Below, one piece after another: positions 25,454-34,551 of a stretch of DNA of 64,000 nt. The position numbers and the translations under genes are program-made. Numbering within the stretch: position 1 is the stretch's first letter; each line of letters begins with the position of its first letter. This stretch comes from JANNBN01 sp031430595. GTDB lineage: Bacteria; Actinomycetota; Acidimicrobiia; Acidimicrobiales; JANYDT01. The stretch is taken from positions 50,358 through 114,357 of the forward strand of contig JANPBU010000060.1 in the NCBI GenBank assembly GCA_031430595.1, given 5' to 3'. The notes under the pieces were generated by a model. The model was not told where the DNA came from. It saw nothing but the letters and a program-made list of their open reading frames with translations, and ran no database searches.

Positions 25454-25564
25454 CTCTTTTTCCGGTGCCGAAGAAGTCGCCCGGTCAGCTGACCCGCCAC
25501 AGCCGCCAAGTACCAAAGAGAAGCCGACAACCGAACCAACCAATAGACGTCGAAGGGTTTGCAT
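25418..25564 (-). pseudogene. Lipoprotein signal fragment, likely 5' end of the split DUF4349 gene
   Basis: 48 codons: MQTLRRLLVGSVVGFSLVLG, then lipobox GGC and a polar run ending in a stop at 25418. It starts 68 bases after the ksgA stop in the same direction, where the operon's next gene is expected. A free 48-residue lipoprotein is possible. The headless DUF4349 remnant at 21329-21994, same strand, makes a split gene more likely. The middle part of that domain is not found between them. Confidence 0.5.
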
Positions 25565-25632
25565 CACCTTCAGACGCTCGGGTGAACCAAGTCAGTTCCC
25601 GGTCCATGACGGTCCATCCCGGTCAGTCGCTC

Positions 25633-26466
25633 CTAGTGAGGACGAAACGCGATTTGAGCTGCAGCCAAGCGACCCCAAGCGAACACGTCAAGCTCTTCGG
25701 GCCGTGCCTCGCCGCGAACCTCGGCAGCCTCAAACATCTCTGCCGTTACCGCACCGGAAAGCGACCCCCGCAGCATCTTGCGGCGCTTACCAAACCCCAT
25801 ACGAACCAGCGAAAAAAGTGCGTCAAACGGAACAGTCAACGGGTCGACAGCCGGTGCAGCACGGCGGGTGATCGACACGAGAGCCGAATCAACATTCGGC
25901 ATTGGCAAAAACACCGTCGGTGGAACAATGCCAACAATCTTTGCCTCGGCCCAATACGCCACCTTCACCGAAACGGCGCCGTATACCTTGGAGCCCGGCG
26001 GGGAACATAAGCGTTCACCAACTTCCTTCTGAACCATCACCAACATACGTTCAATAAGTGGCTGCTGATCAAGCACGTCAGCAATCAAAGGCACGCTTAT
26101 GTTGTACGGAAGATTCGCTACGAGTACATGTGACTGCCCACGAAGCACCCCCGGCCAGTCGAGAGCCATCGCATCACCTTCGAGCACTTCAACGTCAAGA
26201 TTGCGAACCTGATATCGCAACACCGGAAGGATGTACTTGTCGATCTCGACAGCACGAATTGAGGCACCGGTTTCGGCCAAGGCAAGTGTCAGTGAACCGA
26301 GCCCGGGTCCGATCTCAAGTACCCGGTCTCCCTCGCCAACCTCGGCCAACCTGGCGATACGACGAACCGTGTTGGGGTCAACCACAAAGTTTTGCCCAAG
26401 CGCTCGCGAAGGGTTCATTCCCCGAGATTCGAGCAAATCAATCGCTTGCTTCCGAGTGAGCGTCAA
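25633..26466 (-). CDS. ksgA: 16S rRNA dimethyladenosine transferase (RsmA)
   Basis: 277 residues from a TTG at 26466 (MTLTRKQAIDLLESRG), chosen because it lies 10 bases after the tatD stop with GGTGA before it; the longer frame runs into tatD. It dimethylates two adjacent adenines near the 3' end of 16S rRNA. Motifs: ALGQNFVVDPNTVRRI, SAM-binding LEIGPGLGSLTLALAETG, NLPYNISVPL, and FLPMPNVDSALVSI. It is the third gene of metG-tatD-ksgA. Usually ispE follows; here the island does. Confidence 0.93.
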   Translation of the reverse strand: MTLTRKQAIDLLESRGMNPSRALGQNFVVDPNTVRRIARLAEVGEGDRVLEIGPGLGSLTLALAETGASIRAVEIDKYILPVLRYQVRNLDVEVLEGDAMALDWPGVLRGQSHVLVANLPYNISVPLIADVLDQQPLIERMLVMVQKEVGERLCSPPGSKVYGAVSVKVAYWAEAKIVGIVPPTVFLPMPNVDSALVSITRRAAPAVDPLTVPFDALFSLVRMGFGKRRKMLRGSLSGAVTAEMFEAAEVRGEARPEELDVFAWGRLAAAQIAFRPH

Positions 26467-26476
26467 AGGGTCACCG

Positions 26477-27292
26477 TCATGCCAGTCGAAACAATCGCTC
26501 AGCGTTTGCCCATGAAGCCGCAGCGATCTCGCTAACGCCAAGACCCTTGGCTGCCGCAACGGCCGCACCAACGAGGGGCACATAACCGGGCACGTTTTTC
26601 TTTCCTCGATGGGGCACCGGGGTGAGATACGGCGAGTCGGTTTCGACGGTGAAGCGGTCCAGCGGGCACAGCGCTGCAGCTTCACGATTTTCTGGTGCGG
26701 TCTTGTACGACACAATCCCGCTAAACGACAGCATCACACCGTCGGCCAGCGCCAAACAGGTTTCAGCTTCAGCGGCACCACCGGTGAAGCAATGAAAAAC
26801 GGTTCGTGACGGAACCCCTTCCGATCGAAGCATCGACCAGGTGTCATCCCACGCCTCACGGGTATGAATGACCAGGGCCAAATCGTAGGCGTGAGCTAGC
26901 GCGATTTGGGCCGCGAACGATTCACGTTGAAGTTGTCGGGGAGAATGGTCGTAGTGGTAATCAAGCCCACACTCGCCTACCCCAACAATTCGATTGCGAC
27001 CGGGTGAATCGGGGGCAAGCATCGGCTCAATCCAATCCCACCCATTCGTTGCGTCGTGAGGGTGAAGGCCAACGGTCGCCCAAATCGCCGACGATTCGAT
27101 GGCATGGGAGACCGCCAGCGTTGACCGATCGAGGTCGGTTCCGACATCAACCAAACGAAGCACGCCAGCCTCAGCGGCAGCAGCAACCTCGTCACTCAAC
27201 GAAAGCGCATCAGTGCCTTTGGCACCTCGGGTGTATTCGAGATGGCAGTGAGCGTCAGTCCACCGTAGACCACCGGTTATAGGGGAAGTCAT
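26477..27292 (-). CDS. tatD: TatD-family metal-dependent DNase
   Basis: 271 residues. Metal-binding blocks: TDAHCHLEY at the N-terminus, VGLHPHD (about 77), GECGLDYHYDHSP (about 108-120), VIHTREAWDD (about 143), HCFTGG (about 168) and the final ETDSPYLTPVPHRGKKN (about 215-231). TatD enzymes are 3'-5' exonucleases that process DNA ends. The gene lies 8 bases after metG and just before ksgA, the common actinobacterial order. Confidence 0.93.
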   Translation of the reverse strand: MTSPITGGLRWTDAHCHLEYTRGAKGTDALSLSDEVAAAAEAGVLRLVDVGTDLDRSTLAVSHAIESSAIWATVGLHPHDATNGWDWIEPMLAPDSPGRNRIVGVGECGLDYHYDHSPRQLQRESFAAQIALAHAYDLALVIHTREAWDDTWSMLRSEGVPSRTVFHCFTGGAAEAETCLALADGVMLSFSGIVSYKTAPENREAAALCPLDRFTVETDSPYLTPVPHRGKKNVPGYVPLVGAAVAAAKGLGVSEIAAASWANAERLFRLA

Positions 27293-27300
27293 CAGTACAC

Positions 27301-28854
27301 CTACTTGCGTGGGAACAGGGGTTCACCCTTTTGCAAGGTACAACCGCCGGGGTAACCACCCCATGCCAAATCGGTTGGAACTCTTTGATCAGCGACCAAG
27401 CCAGGCAAACCGAGGCGGGTCCATACTTCTTGGCAGATCGTTGGCATCGCAGGCGATGTCAGAATCGTAATGATACGTAGGGCTTCCAAAGCGTCGCCCA
27501 TCACAGCGTCAAGGGCTGGGCCAGGCTCCATCTTCCACGGTTCGTTTTCAGCCAGGTAGGCATTGGTCTCACGAACCAAACGCCAGGTCGCCTCTAACGC
27601 ATGAGAGGGCGAAGGTTCAGCCCACGCAATGGATGCCTCGACAATAACTTCAGCAGCCAAAGCAGCAAGCGGCGAGGATGGAAGGGGTGACGGCCCGATA
27701 CCCCCGCACTTCTTTTCAACCACCGTGATCGTTCGAGATACCAAGTTACCGTAGTTATTTGCTAAGTCTGCGTTGTATCTTGCGACCATACCCTCGTTGC
27801 TGAACTCACCATCGTTGCCATAGGCGACCTCGCGAAGTAGGTGATACCGGGTGGCGTCGACCCCGAACTCTGCAACGAGGTCGGCAGGGTAAATCTGAGC
27901 AAAACCCGTCTTCGAGAGTTTCTCGCCACCAACCAGCAAGAAACCGTGAATATGAACCTGCTTTGGTGGGGTGAGCCCAGCAGCCATCAGCATTGCTGGC
28001 CAATACACACAGTGAAAACGCAGAATGTCTTTTCCGATGCAATGTCGAACATGGGGCCACCACTGATCAAACATCGCCTGGTCACGGCCCAGCCCCACTG
28101 CGGTGGTGTAGTTGCCAAGCGCATCAAACCACACATAGCAAACGTGCTTATCATCCCAAGGGATCGGGATACCCCACGAAATCGACGACCGAGAAATCGA
28201 GAAATCTTGAAGCCCTTGACGAATGAACCCGCGAACTTCGTTCTCTTTCGTCTGCGGGGTGACAACCCCTTGCGCCAGGTCACCGCTTACACCCGCATCA
28301 AGCCACTCGATCAATCGATCTTCGAACGCCGACAGCTTGAAGAAATAGTTATCTTCAGACACAAACTCGACTGGGCGCTTATGAACCGGGCAGCAGTCAA
28401 CATCCGTTCCGACAACCACTAGATCGGCATCGGTGTAGTAGGCCTCGCACGACACGCAATATTTGCCCTCATAGGTGTCTTTGTAAACAAACCCGTTTTC
28501 GCGAACCTTGTTCAGCATCCATTGCACACTCTCGTATTGGCGTGGCTCTGACGTCATAATGAAGTCATCGTTTGACACATCGAGCAGCCCGTAGGCATCT
28601 TTGAACGCCTGAGCATTGCGGTCGCCCCAGACCTGCGGGGTTTCGCCAGCCGCTTCGGCAGCCCGCTGAACCTTTAGGCCATGATGGTCAGTGCCGGTAA
28701 GAAAGTGCACATCATCGCCACTCAATCGATGCCACCTGGCCATGGCGTCGACGTTGACCGCTTCGTACGCGTGGCCCACGTGAGGAGCAGAATTCACGTA
28801 GGCGATGGCGGTAGTCAAATACGTACGGGTCACAGCATCTACGTTAGGCGTCAT
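27301..28854 (-). CDS. metG: Methionyl-tRNA synthetase
   Basis: 517 residues from the ATG at 28854 (MTPNVDAVTRTYLTT); the frame upstream overlaps the divergent AbrB gene. Class I synthetase motifs: AYVNSAPHVGHAYEAV with the HIGH-like HVGH, and GGEKLSKTG as the KMSKS-like loop. A zinc knuckle reads CVSC...CCPVH near residues 128-150. No C-terminal tRNA-binding domain, as in the short MetG form. It starts the metG-tatD-ksgA operon. Its start codon shares a CATG with that of the AbrB gene. Confidence 0.95.
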   Translation of the reverse strand: MTPNVDAVTRTYLTTAIAYVNSAPHVGHAYEAVNVDAMARWHRLSGDDVHFLTGTDHHGLKVQRAAEAAGETPQVWGDRNAQAFKDAYGLLDVSNDDFIMTSEPRQYESVQWMLNKVRENGFVYKDTYEGKYCVSCEAYYTDADLVVVGTDVDCCPVHKRPVEFVSEDNYFFKLSAFEDRLIEWLDAGVSGDLAQGVVTPQTKENEVRGFIRQGLQDFSISRSSISWGIPIPWDDKHVCYVWFDALGNYTTAVGLGRDQAMFDQWWPHVRHCIGKDILRFHCVYWPAMLMAAGLTPPKQVHIHGFLLVGGEKLSKTGFAQIYPADLVAEFGVDATRYHLLREVAYGNDGEFSNEGMVARYNADLANNYGNLVSRTITVVEKKCGGIGPSPLPSSPLAALAAEVIVEASIAWAEPSPSHALEATWRLVRETNAYLAENEPWKMEPGPALDAVMGDALEALRIITILTSPAMPTICQEVWTRLGLPGLVADQRVPTDLAWGGYPGGCTLQKGEPLFPRK

Positions 28855-29182
28855 GCCAGCCGGATCTGCCCAGAAATACGAAACACCAGAACTGACCGCT
28901 GCGAAGGGCGTCGCCCGCAAAATCGACGACCTCGGCCGCCTAGTCATTCCGTCTGAATACCGCAAGGTGCTCGGTATCAAACTGGGCGATTACTTGGATA
29001 TGACCCTTGAAGGAAACGCGTTAGTACTCAAGCGGCTCGAATCGAGCTGTGTCTTTTGCGCAAGTATGGATGACCTCACCACGTTTCGAAGCCGAACCGT
29101 TTGCAAACCATGCACTAGCGACCTGACGAAACAGCAAGGCAACCAACAGCAAGGCAACCAACAGCAAGGCGCCCAGCAATGA
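28853..29182 (+). CDS. AbrB-family regulator with C-terminal zinc ribbon
   Basis: 109 residues from the ATG at 28853. An upstream in-frame ATG at 28805 would lie deep in metG. The swapped-hairpin domain is VARKIDDLGRLVIPSEYRKV to GNALVLKRL (about 20-62). It is followed by two CxxC pairs (CVFC, CKPC), a likely zinc ribbon, and a Gln/Asn-rich repeat tail. AbrB proteins bind DNA as global regulators. The stop overlaps the ATG of the response regulator at 29179 (ATGA), so the two are co-translated. Confidence 0.82.
   Translation: MPAGSAQKYETPELTAAKGVARKIDDLGRLVIPSEYRKVLGIKLGDYLDMTLEGNALVLKRLESSCVFCASMDDLTTFRSRTVCKPCTSDLTKQQGNQQQGNQQQGAQQ
29132..29176. repeat. Three 15-bp tandem repeats in the AbrB tail
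   Basis: CAGCAAGGCAACCAA at 29132-29146 and again at 29147-29161, with a diverged third unit at 29162-29176. They code QQGNQ pentapeptides at the C-terminus. The length keeps frame. Confidence 0.85.
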
Positions 29183-29943
29183 ACGAGACGCTCCTTCTCA
29201 TCGAAGATGACCCGGAAATGCGCCTTGCACTTCGTATGGTGCTGGAAGATGAAGACTTTCGCGTTATCGAAGCAGGAACGGCTGCCGCCGGGATGGAGGC
29301 CTTCGAGCGAGAATCGCCTGATCTGGTGCTACTTGACCTGAGGTTGCCAGACCGAAGGGGCTTCGATGTGTGCCGCGACCTTCGAGCGATCAGCATTGTT
29401 CCTATCATCATCGTTACGGCGAACACCGATACCCATGATTTTGTTGCTGGCCTCGAAGCTGGTGCCGACGATTACGTCATGAAACCAGTAGTCCCGAAAG
29501 CCCTTACCGCTCGAATTCGCGCCATGCTTCGCCGCGTTGCGCTCGAACGTGCTGCGGACGAGGGTGACGGTCTCGAACACGCCGATTCCGATGCCGACAA
29601 CGCCGACGGATCGACGACGGCTGGCACACCACCGACCGGACGAGTGATTCGGCTGCCACAAGGCATCGAGATTCGCGAAGACGCAGCTTCGGTCACCCGA
29701 AACGGTGAGCCAATTGAACTCACAAAAACAGAATTCCGTCTGCTTTGTGAACTTGCGGATCACCCGAACATTGTGTTGAGTCGCGATCAACTTCTTGAGC
29801 GAGTGTGGGGGTACGCCCACCTGGGTGATGGTCGTTTGGTTGACGCCCACCTGCACCGTTTGCGAAACAAGATTGAGGAAAACCCCCAAGACCCTCAGGT
29901 CATTCTGACGATCAGAGGAATCGGATACAAACTCATTCGATAA
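29179..29943 (+). CDS. OmpR/PhoB-family response regulator (second set)
   Basis: 254 residues. The receiver has the acidic EDD at 9-11, Asp53 in DLVLLDLRLPD, VTAN and the Lys of DDYVMKPVVP. An Asp/Ala-rich linker follows, then a winged helix (LTKTEFRLLCEL, NIVLSRDQLLERVWGYA, VDAHLHRLRNKIE, RGIGYKLIR). It is close to the regulator at 8780. Its likely partner kinase is at 33009, on the opposite strand beyond the GGDEF-EAL gene. It is coupled to AbrB by an ATGA overlap. Confidence 0.92.
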   Translation: MNETLLLIEDDPEMRLALRMVLEDEDFRVIEAGTAAAGMEAFERESPDLVLLDLRLPDRRGFDVCRDLRAISIVPIIIVTANTDTHDFVAGLEAGADDYVMKPVVPKALTARIRAMLRRVALERAADEGDGLEHADSDADNADGSTTAGTPPTGRVIRLPQGIEIREDAASVTRNGEPIELTKTEFRLLCELADHPNIVLSRDQLLERVWGYAHLGDGRLVDAHLHRLRNKIEENPQDPQVILTIRGIGYKLIR

Positions 29944-29997
29944 TGGCGATGTTGCCGACGCGCCCACAACGTAAGCATCTATCCTCAACGCATCGAC

Positions 29998-32274
29998 GTG
30001 AAACAAACTTTTTTTCGTAGGCCGCTTATTGATGTTGCGATGGTTGGCATTTATCTCATCAGCGCGCTTGCCTCGAAGATGTTTGTGGTTGACGGCTTTC
30101 GTTTCACCCCGTTCTTTATTCCGGCTGGGGTGATGTTTTGGTGGTTCATGACCTACGGAACATCGGGGATTGCCACTGCCATCATCGCCCGCTTTCTCAC
30201 CGATTTCGTGGTGTACCCGGGTGCCCGACAGCAAGTCACAACAACCGTCGTCAACGCAGTCATCGTTCTCGCAACGGTATTCGTTGGTGCTCAACTCACC
30301 GCCCGAAAAACCCACAAACTGGAACGGCTCCGCGAGACCGGCTGGTTTATTGGTTTTGGCTGTGTTTTCACCCCAGCACTCACTGCCGTATCCGTGTCTG
30401 TGGCCGACGTTGTTCGGGGTGCCCAAGCAGCCGATATTCGAACAGGCCTCCAGTCATTCTTTATTGGTGATGCGTTAGCGATTGCAACCATTGTTCCTGT
30501 GTTCGCTTATGTCACCGGCCTTTGGTCACCGTTACTTAGTTCGAGACTCAACGGGCAGCAGTCAATCCAGGCCTATGCCGAAGGAGTGCTTCAGGCGCTT
30601 TCGATCGCCCTCTTTCCGTTGATTGTCTTTGGGCTCGGCACGCCAAATGACGCATCGACGCACGCCTGGATTCCCCTCGCCGTACTTCCGTGCCTCTGGG
30701 TCGCCCTTCGTCGAACAAGCCTTGCGGCTCACATTGCGTCGCTGAGCACGATTATTGGCCTGTCGCTCGGCGCCCGCTTCCGCCTAAATGACGCAACCTC
30801 GTTTGTTCAGGTTCAAGCGGTGATGTTGGCCGGTGCCTTTGCAACCCTGTACGCCGTTGGCGTGTCAAGAGCCCAACGGCGACAGGCCGTCGAGGAACTT
30901 AACCTGACCAAACAACGATTCGCCCGTGACCGAGTCGATCAGATCACTGGCCTACTCAATCGAACAGGAATAGTCGAAGAGATCGAACGGATGCCGCAAC
31001 ACTGCACCGTCATTTGCTTGGCGATTGATCGATTTGAAACCCTGAGCGACGGAATCACCAACGATCAGATTGATCACGTGGTGAACGAAGTAGCAACACG
31101 AATACTTGCGCATGCCAACAATGCTTTGGTTGGTCGAATCGAGACCAATGCCCTTGCCGTTGTTTTTGTACGACAAGAGTATGGCGACGTCGTTGCCGCA
31201 GCGCAACGAATGGTGAACAGCATTTCCGCTCAACGAATGCTCACTCAACAGCCTCATAACCTTCGTTTACCGGTGACTGCGAGTGCCGGAATCGCGACGA
31301 GTCTTCAACCAGGCGATCAAGCCGAAGACCTACTTCGGCACGCACAAATTGCGGTTCGTCACTCGATTGGTAGCGGCGGAAACCAGGTGTGCATGTTTGA
31401 CCAGAGTTGGCGACGAGAGGCCGAAAGTCGGCATCGAATGGTGTCTGACCTTCGTGACGCTCTTGATGCTGACGACCAACTTTTCCTTGATATTCAGCCA
31501 CTCGTTCGAATCGCTGACGGTCAGATTGTTGGTGGCGAAGCACTTATTCGGTGGCGTCCTTCGCCGCAGGCCAAAGTGGTGATGCCCGGTGAATTCGTGC
31601 CGCTCGCCGAAACGAGTGGCCTTATTGGTGAACTCGGAGATCGGGCATTTCGCCTTGCCGCGAAACATCTTGCCGAGTGGCAGCCGATTATCAATCGAAC
31701 GGCTCACCTCACTCACACTGACTTTTTGCTTCATGTCAACGTGTCACCCCGCCAACTTGAGAACCCTGATCTTGCCGAGTTACTACGTTCACATTGCATA
31801 TCAGCCGGAGTTGACCCGAAACAGATTTGCGTTGAACTCGTCGAAACCACTCTGTCAACCGATCCGGAGTATGCGAGCAAAATATTGCAAACGCTACGTG
31901 ATGTTGGGTTCCATTTGGCGCTCGACGATTTCGGAACCGGCTTCTCAACGGTCAGTTGGCTCTCACGATTTCCTATCGACACACTCAAAATTGATCGAGT
32001 CTTCGTGCAGGGCCTACCCGACCGTATCGACGACCTAGCCATCGTGGAACTGATCATCAATTTGGCCAAGCAACTAGGGCTCTCTGTTAGCGCTGAAGGG
32101 ATTGAAACCGAGCAACAGGTTGAATCGCTTCGAGCACTTGGATGTGAATTCGGGCAGGGCTACTTTTTCGCTCGTCCGATAAGCCCGGCCGAGTTCGGGG
32201 CACGACTCGTTGCGCAAGCTGAATCGACACCTCACGAGTTACAAACCAACCCCGTTGGGCGAAACGAAAGTTGA
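29998..32274 (+). CDS. MASE1-like membrane sensor with degenerate GGDEF and intact EAL domain
   Basis: 758 residues, GTG start. Residues ~1-300 hold eight or so hydrophobic helices of the MASE1 type. A GGDEF-like domain follows (DQITGLLNRTGIVEEI), but the active-site loop reads GRIETNALAVVF instead of GGDEF, so cyclase activity is unlikely. The EAL domain keeps its key sites: GGEALIRW, HVNVSPRQL, CVELVETTL, LALDDFGTGFST, LKIDRVFV, SAEGIET, QGYFFARP. Expected function is c-di-GMP breakdown in response to a membrane signal. The 3' end overlaps the convergent GerMN gene by 36 bases. Confidence 0.9.
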   Translation: MKQTFFRRPLIDVAMVGIYLISALASKMFVVDGFRFTPFFIPAGVMFWWFMTYGTSGIATAIIARFLTDFVVYPGARQQVTTTVVNAVIVLATVFVGAQLTARKTHKLERLRETGWFIGFGCVFTPALTAVSVSVADVVRGAQAADIRTGLQSFFIGDALAIATIVPVFAYVTGLWSPLLSSRLNGQQSIQAYAEGVLQALSIALFPLIVFGLGTPNDASTHAWIPLAVLPCLWVALRRTSLAAHIASLSTIIGLSLGARFRLNDATSFVQVQAVMLAGAFATLYAVGVSRAQRRQAVEELNLTKQRFARDRVDQITGLLNRTGIVEEIERMPQHCTVICLAIDRFETLSDGITNDQIDHVVNEVATRILAHANNALVGRIETNALAVVFVRQEYGDVVAAAQRMVNSISAQRMLTQQPHNLRLPVTASAGIATSLQPGDQAEDLLRHAQIAVRHSIGSGGNQVCMFDQSWRREAESRHRMVSDLRDALDADDQLFLDIQPLVRIADGQIVGGEALIRWRPSPQAKVVMPGEFVPLAETSGLIGELGDRAFRLAAKHLAEWQPIINRTAHLTHTDFLLHVNVSPRQLENPDLAELLRSHCISAGVDPKQICVELVETTLSTDPEYASKILQTLRDVGFHLALDDFGTGFSTVSWLSRFPIDTLKIDRVFVQGLPDRIDDLAIVELIINLAKQLGLSVSAEGIETEQQVESLRALGCEFGQGYFFARPISPAEFGARLVAQAESTPHELQTNPVGRNES

Positions 32275-33012
32275 CGGCGGATCTGAGGTCACTGGCACGT
32301 TCAGCGACGGAGGAATCTCTTCAATCAAATCCGAAAAATCGGCGTACGACAGCGCCCCCGAGTCGAACGTTCCGTCACCTCGCGGAACATCGAGTGCTTT
32401 TCCGTCAACGGTAAACAGCACCTGACCGATGCCGCGCTGGCTGGTCAACGTCAACACAAGTTGGCCAACCATGCGTCGACGCTCTGATGGAGGAAGGTCT
32501 TGAATACTGACATCAAGTCCAACGGTGGCGACCCCGCGCTCAACAACAACTGAACTTACGTCCCCAAAACCGATCGCACTTCGCGCAAACACTAAACCGT
32601 CATTTCGGCTCGGACCCAACACCAGTGCAGCAACAGTAACTTCGGGCGTGGCACCAAGCGGAAGCAAACGTGGCTCTTGAACGAAGCGGTCTCCGACCAC
32701 AAAGTAAAGAAACACCGTTTCCACGGCTGGGTCAACCGGTTCAGTAACCATGGGATCGGTGATGACCGGAACACTGGTCGGTGGTACCAGAGTCGTCGCC
32801 GTCGTCGACGGGGTAACAGAACGAGTTGTTGGTACTCGGGTGGTCGAGGTGCTCGACGTAGCAAGCAACGAAAAAGGGACGTTTCCTGGCGCGTTTTTAC
32901 GCACGTTCGGGTCGGTCGGAACACCGCAGGCTGCGAACACCACGGCCGCGACGAGCATCCAACGCGCAGATCTGTTCCGCAGCAACTTCACGAGCAAATT
33001 CGCCAACTTCAT
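32239..33012 (-). CDS. GerMN-domain lipoprotein (second set)
   Basis: 257 residues with lipobox FAAC near residue 29 after a hydrophobic segment. A long Ser/Thr/Pro-rich linker (~45-85) reaches across the cell wall. The GerMN domain runs from ETVFLYFVVGDRFV to GQVLFTVDG. Its ATG overlaps the kinase stop (ATGA). As with the copy at 6523, it should act with its kinase at the envelope. Confidence 0.82.
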   Translation of the reverse strand: MKLANLLVKLLRNRSARWMLVAAVVFAACGVPTDPNVRKNAPGNVPFSLLATSSTSTTRVPTTRSVTPSTTATTLVPPTSVPVITDPMVTEPVDPAVETVFLYFVVGDRFVQEPRLLPLGATPEVTVAALVLGPSRNDGLVFARSAIGFGDVSSVVVERGVATVGLDVSIQDLPPSERRRMVGQLVLTLTSQRGIGQVLFTVDGKALDVPRGDGTFDSGALSYADFSDLIEEIPPSLNVPVTSDPPSTFVSPNGVGL

Positions 33013-34472
33013 GCGCGTTCTAACGTCAACGTGAACACGGCACCTTTGGGTCGGTTGTTGGTTACGCTGAGGCGACCCTTGATCAACAACGCTTGGTCAC
33101 TCGCGAGCGCCAAGCCGAGGCCGGTTCCCGGTGTGTCTTGGGCGGCGCGACCCCGGGCAAAACGTTCGAAGATTCGTTGACGTTCGGAATCAGCTACCCC
33201 CGGGCCTTGATCTTCAACCGAAATGGTGACCCATCTATTCGACCCGGCAATGCGAACCGCTGTTACCCCGCCCGCATACTTCGCAGCATTATCCAACAAG
33301 TTTCGAATGATGTGTTCGAGGCGCCGAGGGTCGACCAGTACTTCGGCGTCACTCATTGCTTGGCTCACGATGAGCAACGATTTGGAAACGTCATGGCCCT
33401 CCATGATTCGACGGGTCAACGAACTCACGGCGCACGACTCGAAGTGCACATCGGCGACCCCGGCGTCGATGCGGGCAATTTCAAGTAGGTCAAGCACCAT
33501 TTGGGAAAGCCTCCGAAGTTGACTGGTAATGACGTCAACGGCTGCAACGGCACGTTCAGGTAACTCGTCTCGGCGGCGCTCAAGTACCTGTGCCGCCGCA
33601 CTCATTGTTCCAAGCGGCGTACGCAATTCGTGACTCACGTCTGAAGCAAACCGCTCTTCTCGTTCGATCCGCCGCTGAACAGCATCAACCATTGTGTTGA
33701 ACGACGTTGCTACCCGGTTGAGGTCGGGGTCGCTTCCTGGTTCGAGCCGGGTGTCAAGAGCCCCGCTGGCGAGTCGTTCGGCGGCGAGTGCAACCTCGGT
33801 AACGGGTCGCAGCACACGCCGAGCAGTCCAGGCACCCAAAATAGCCCCAACGCCCAACGCAGCGAGTGTTCCGGCGATCAGCGAACCTCTGAGGATTGAC
33901 AGAATATTTGCGAGTCTGGTGAGCGGAAACACCTCAACGTAGACAGCCCCAACGGCCGGGATGGGGACCCCCACGGCCAATTCAACTTCACCGTTTAGAC
34001 CAAAACGTTGACTTCCACTACCGCCCTTCAACAGGTGTTGCGTAAAACTAGGAGGGAGTAAATCAGCGCTCCGACCACCGGTTATTCCCTTCCACGCACC
34101 TTCGTAACGAATCAAAGGATACGAGCCAGCCTCAGAACGTAAGCCGTTCAGCAGGGGGACAACATCAGGGTTCGGGTCATCGGGGTTCTTGTCACGAAGG
34201 GTGTCACGAACCACTCGCGCATTTGAGAACGCCTGCCGTGACGCTTCGTTGTATCGCTCTTCAAGCAAATATCCGCGTACGTAGTAGTACGACGAGCCGC
34301 CTAGAACGCTCGTAACGACACCAGCACCTATTGCAAACGCAAACGCCAAACGAGCGGGAAGGCTCAGCCCGGAGGTCTGTCGCCCGGCCGGCAGTCTGAG
34401 GCTTAACCGAGACTTTCGCCGAACTCGCATTGGTATCCGTCGTAGAGCCACACGTATCCCTTTGACGTTCAC
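33009..34472 (-). CDS. Sensor histidine kinase (second set, MtrB-like)
   Basis: 487 residues. Basic N-terminus, membrane helix at about 40-62, an outer sensor of ~130 residues, a second helix near 195-215 and a HAMP linker. The phosphoacceptor box is FASDVSHELRTPLGTM. ATP-binding blocks: NLLDNAAKYAGG, VEDQGPGVADSERQRIFERF and GTGLGLALASDQ. It lies upstream of a GerMN lipoprotein gene as in the 6.5-9.6 kb operon, but the regulator gene is on the other strand at 29179. Confidence 0.92.
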   Translation of the reverse strand: MNVKGIRVALRRIPMRVRRKSRLSLRLPAGRQTSGLSLPARLAFAFAIGAGVVTSVLGGSSYYYVRGYLLEERYNEASRQAFSNARVVRDTLRDKNPDDPNPDVVPLLNGLRSEAGSYPLIRYEGAWKGITGGRSADLLPPSFTQHLLKGGSGSQRFGLNGEVELAVGVPIPAVGAVYVEVFPLTRLANILSILRGSLIAGTLAALGVGAILGAWTARRVLRPVTEVALAAERLASGALDTRLEPGSDPDLNRVATSFNTMVDAVQRRIEREERFASDVSHELRTPLGTMSAAAQVLERRRDELPERAVAAVDVITSQLRRLSQMVLDLLEIARIDAGVADVHFESCAVSSLTRRIMEGHDVSKSLLIVSQAMSDAEVLVDPRRLEHIIRNLLDNAAKYAGGVTAVRIAGSNRWVTISVEDQGPGVADSERQRIFERFARGRAAQDTPGTGLGLALASDQALLIKGRLSVTNNRPKGAVFTLTLERA

Positions 34473-34551
34473 GCCATAGTGTTACTCGAATGCAGACCCC
34501 CGTAAAGCGGAAGTCCCGCAGTCCGGACATTCGACCGAGCCAGGGGAGCCG

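Noticed and set aside
26467..26715. Upstream extension of KsgA
   Set aside because: It overlaps tatD fully and has no family match. The TTG at 26466 has a ribosome site and correct spacing.
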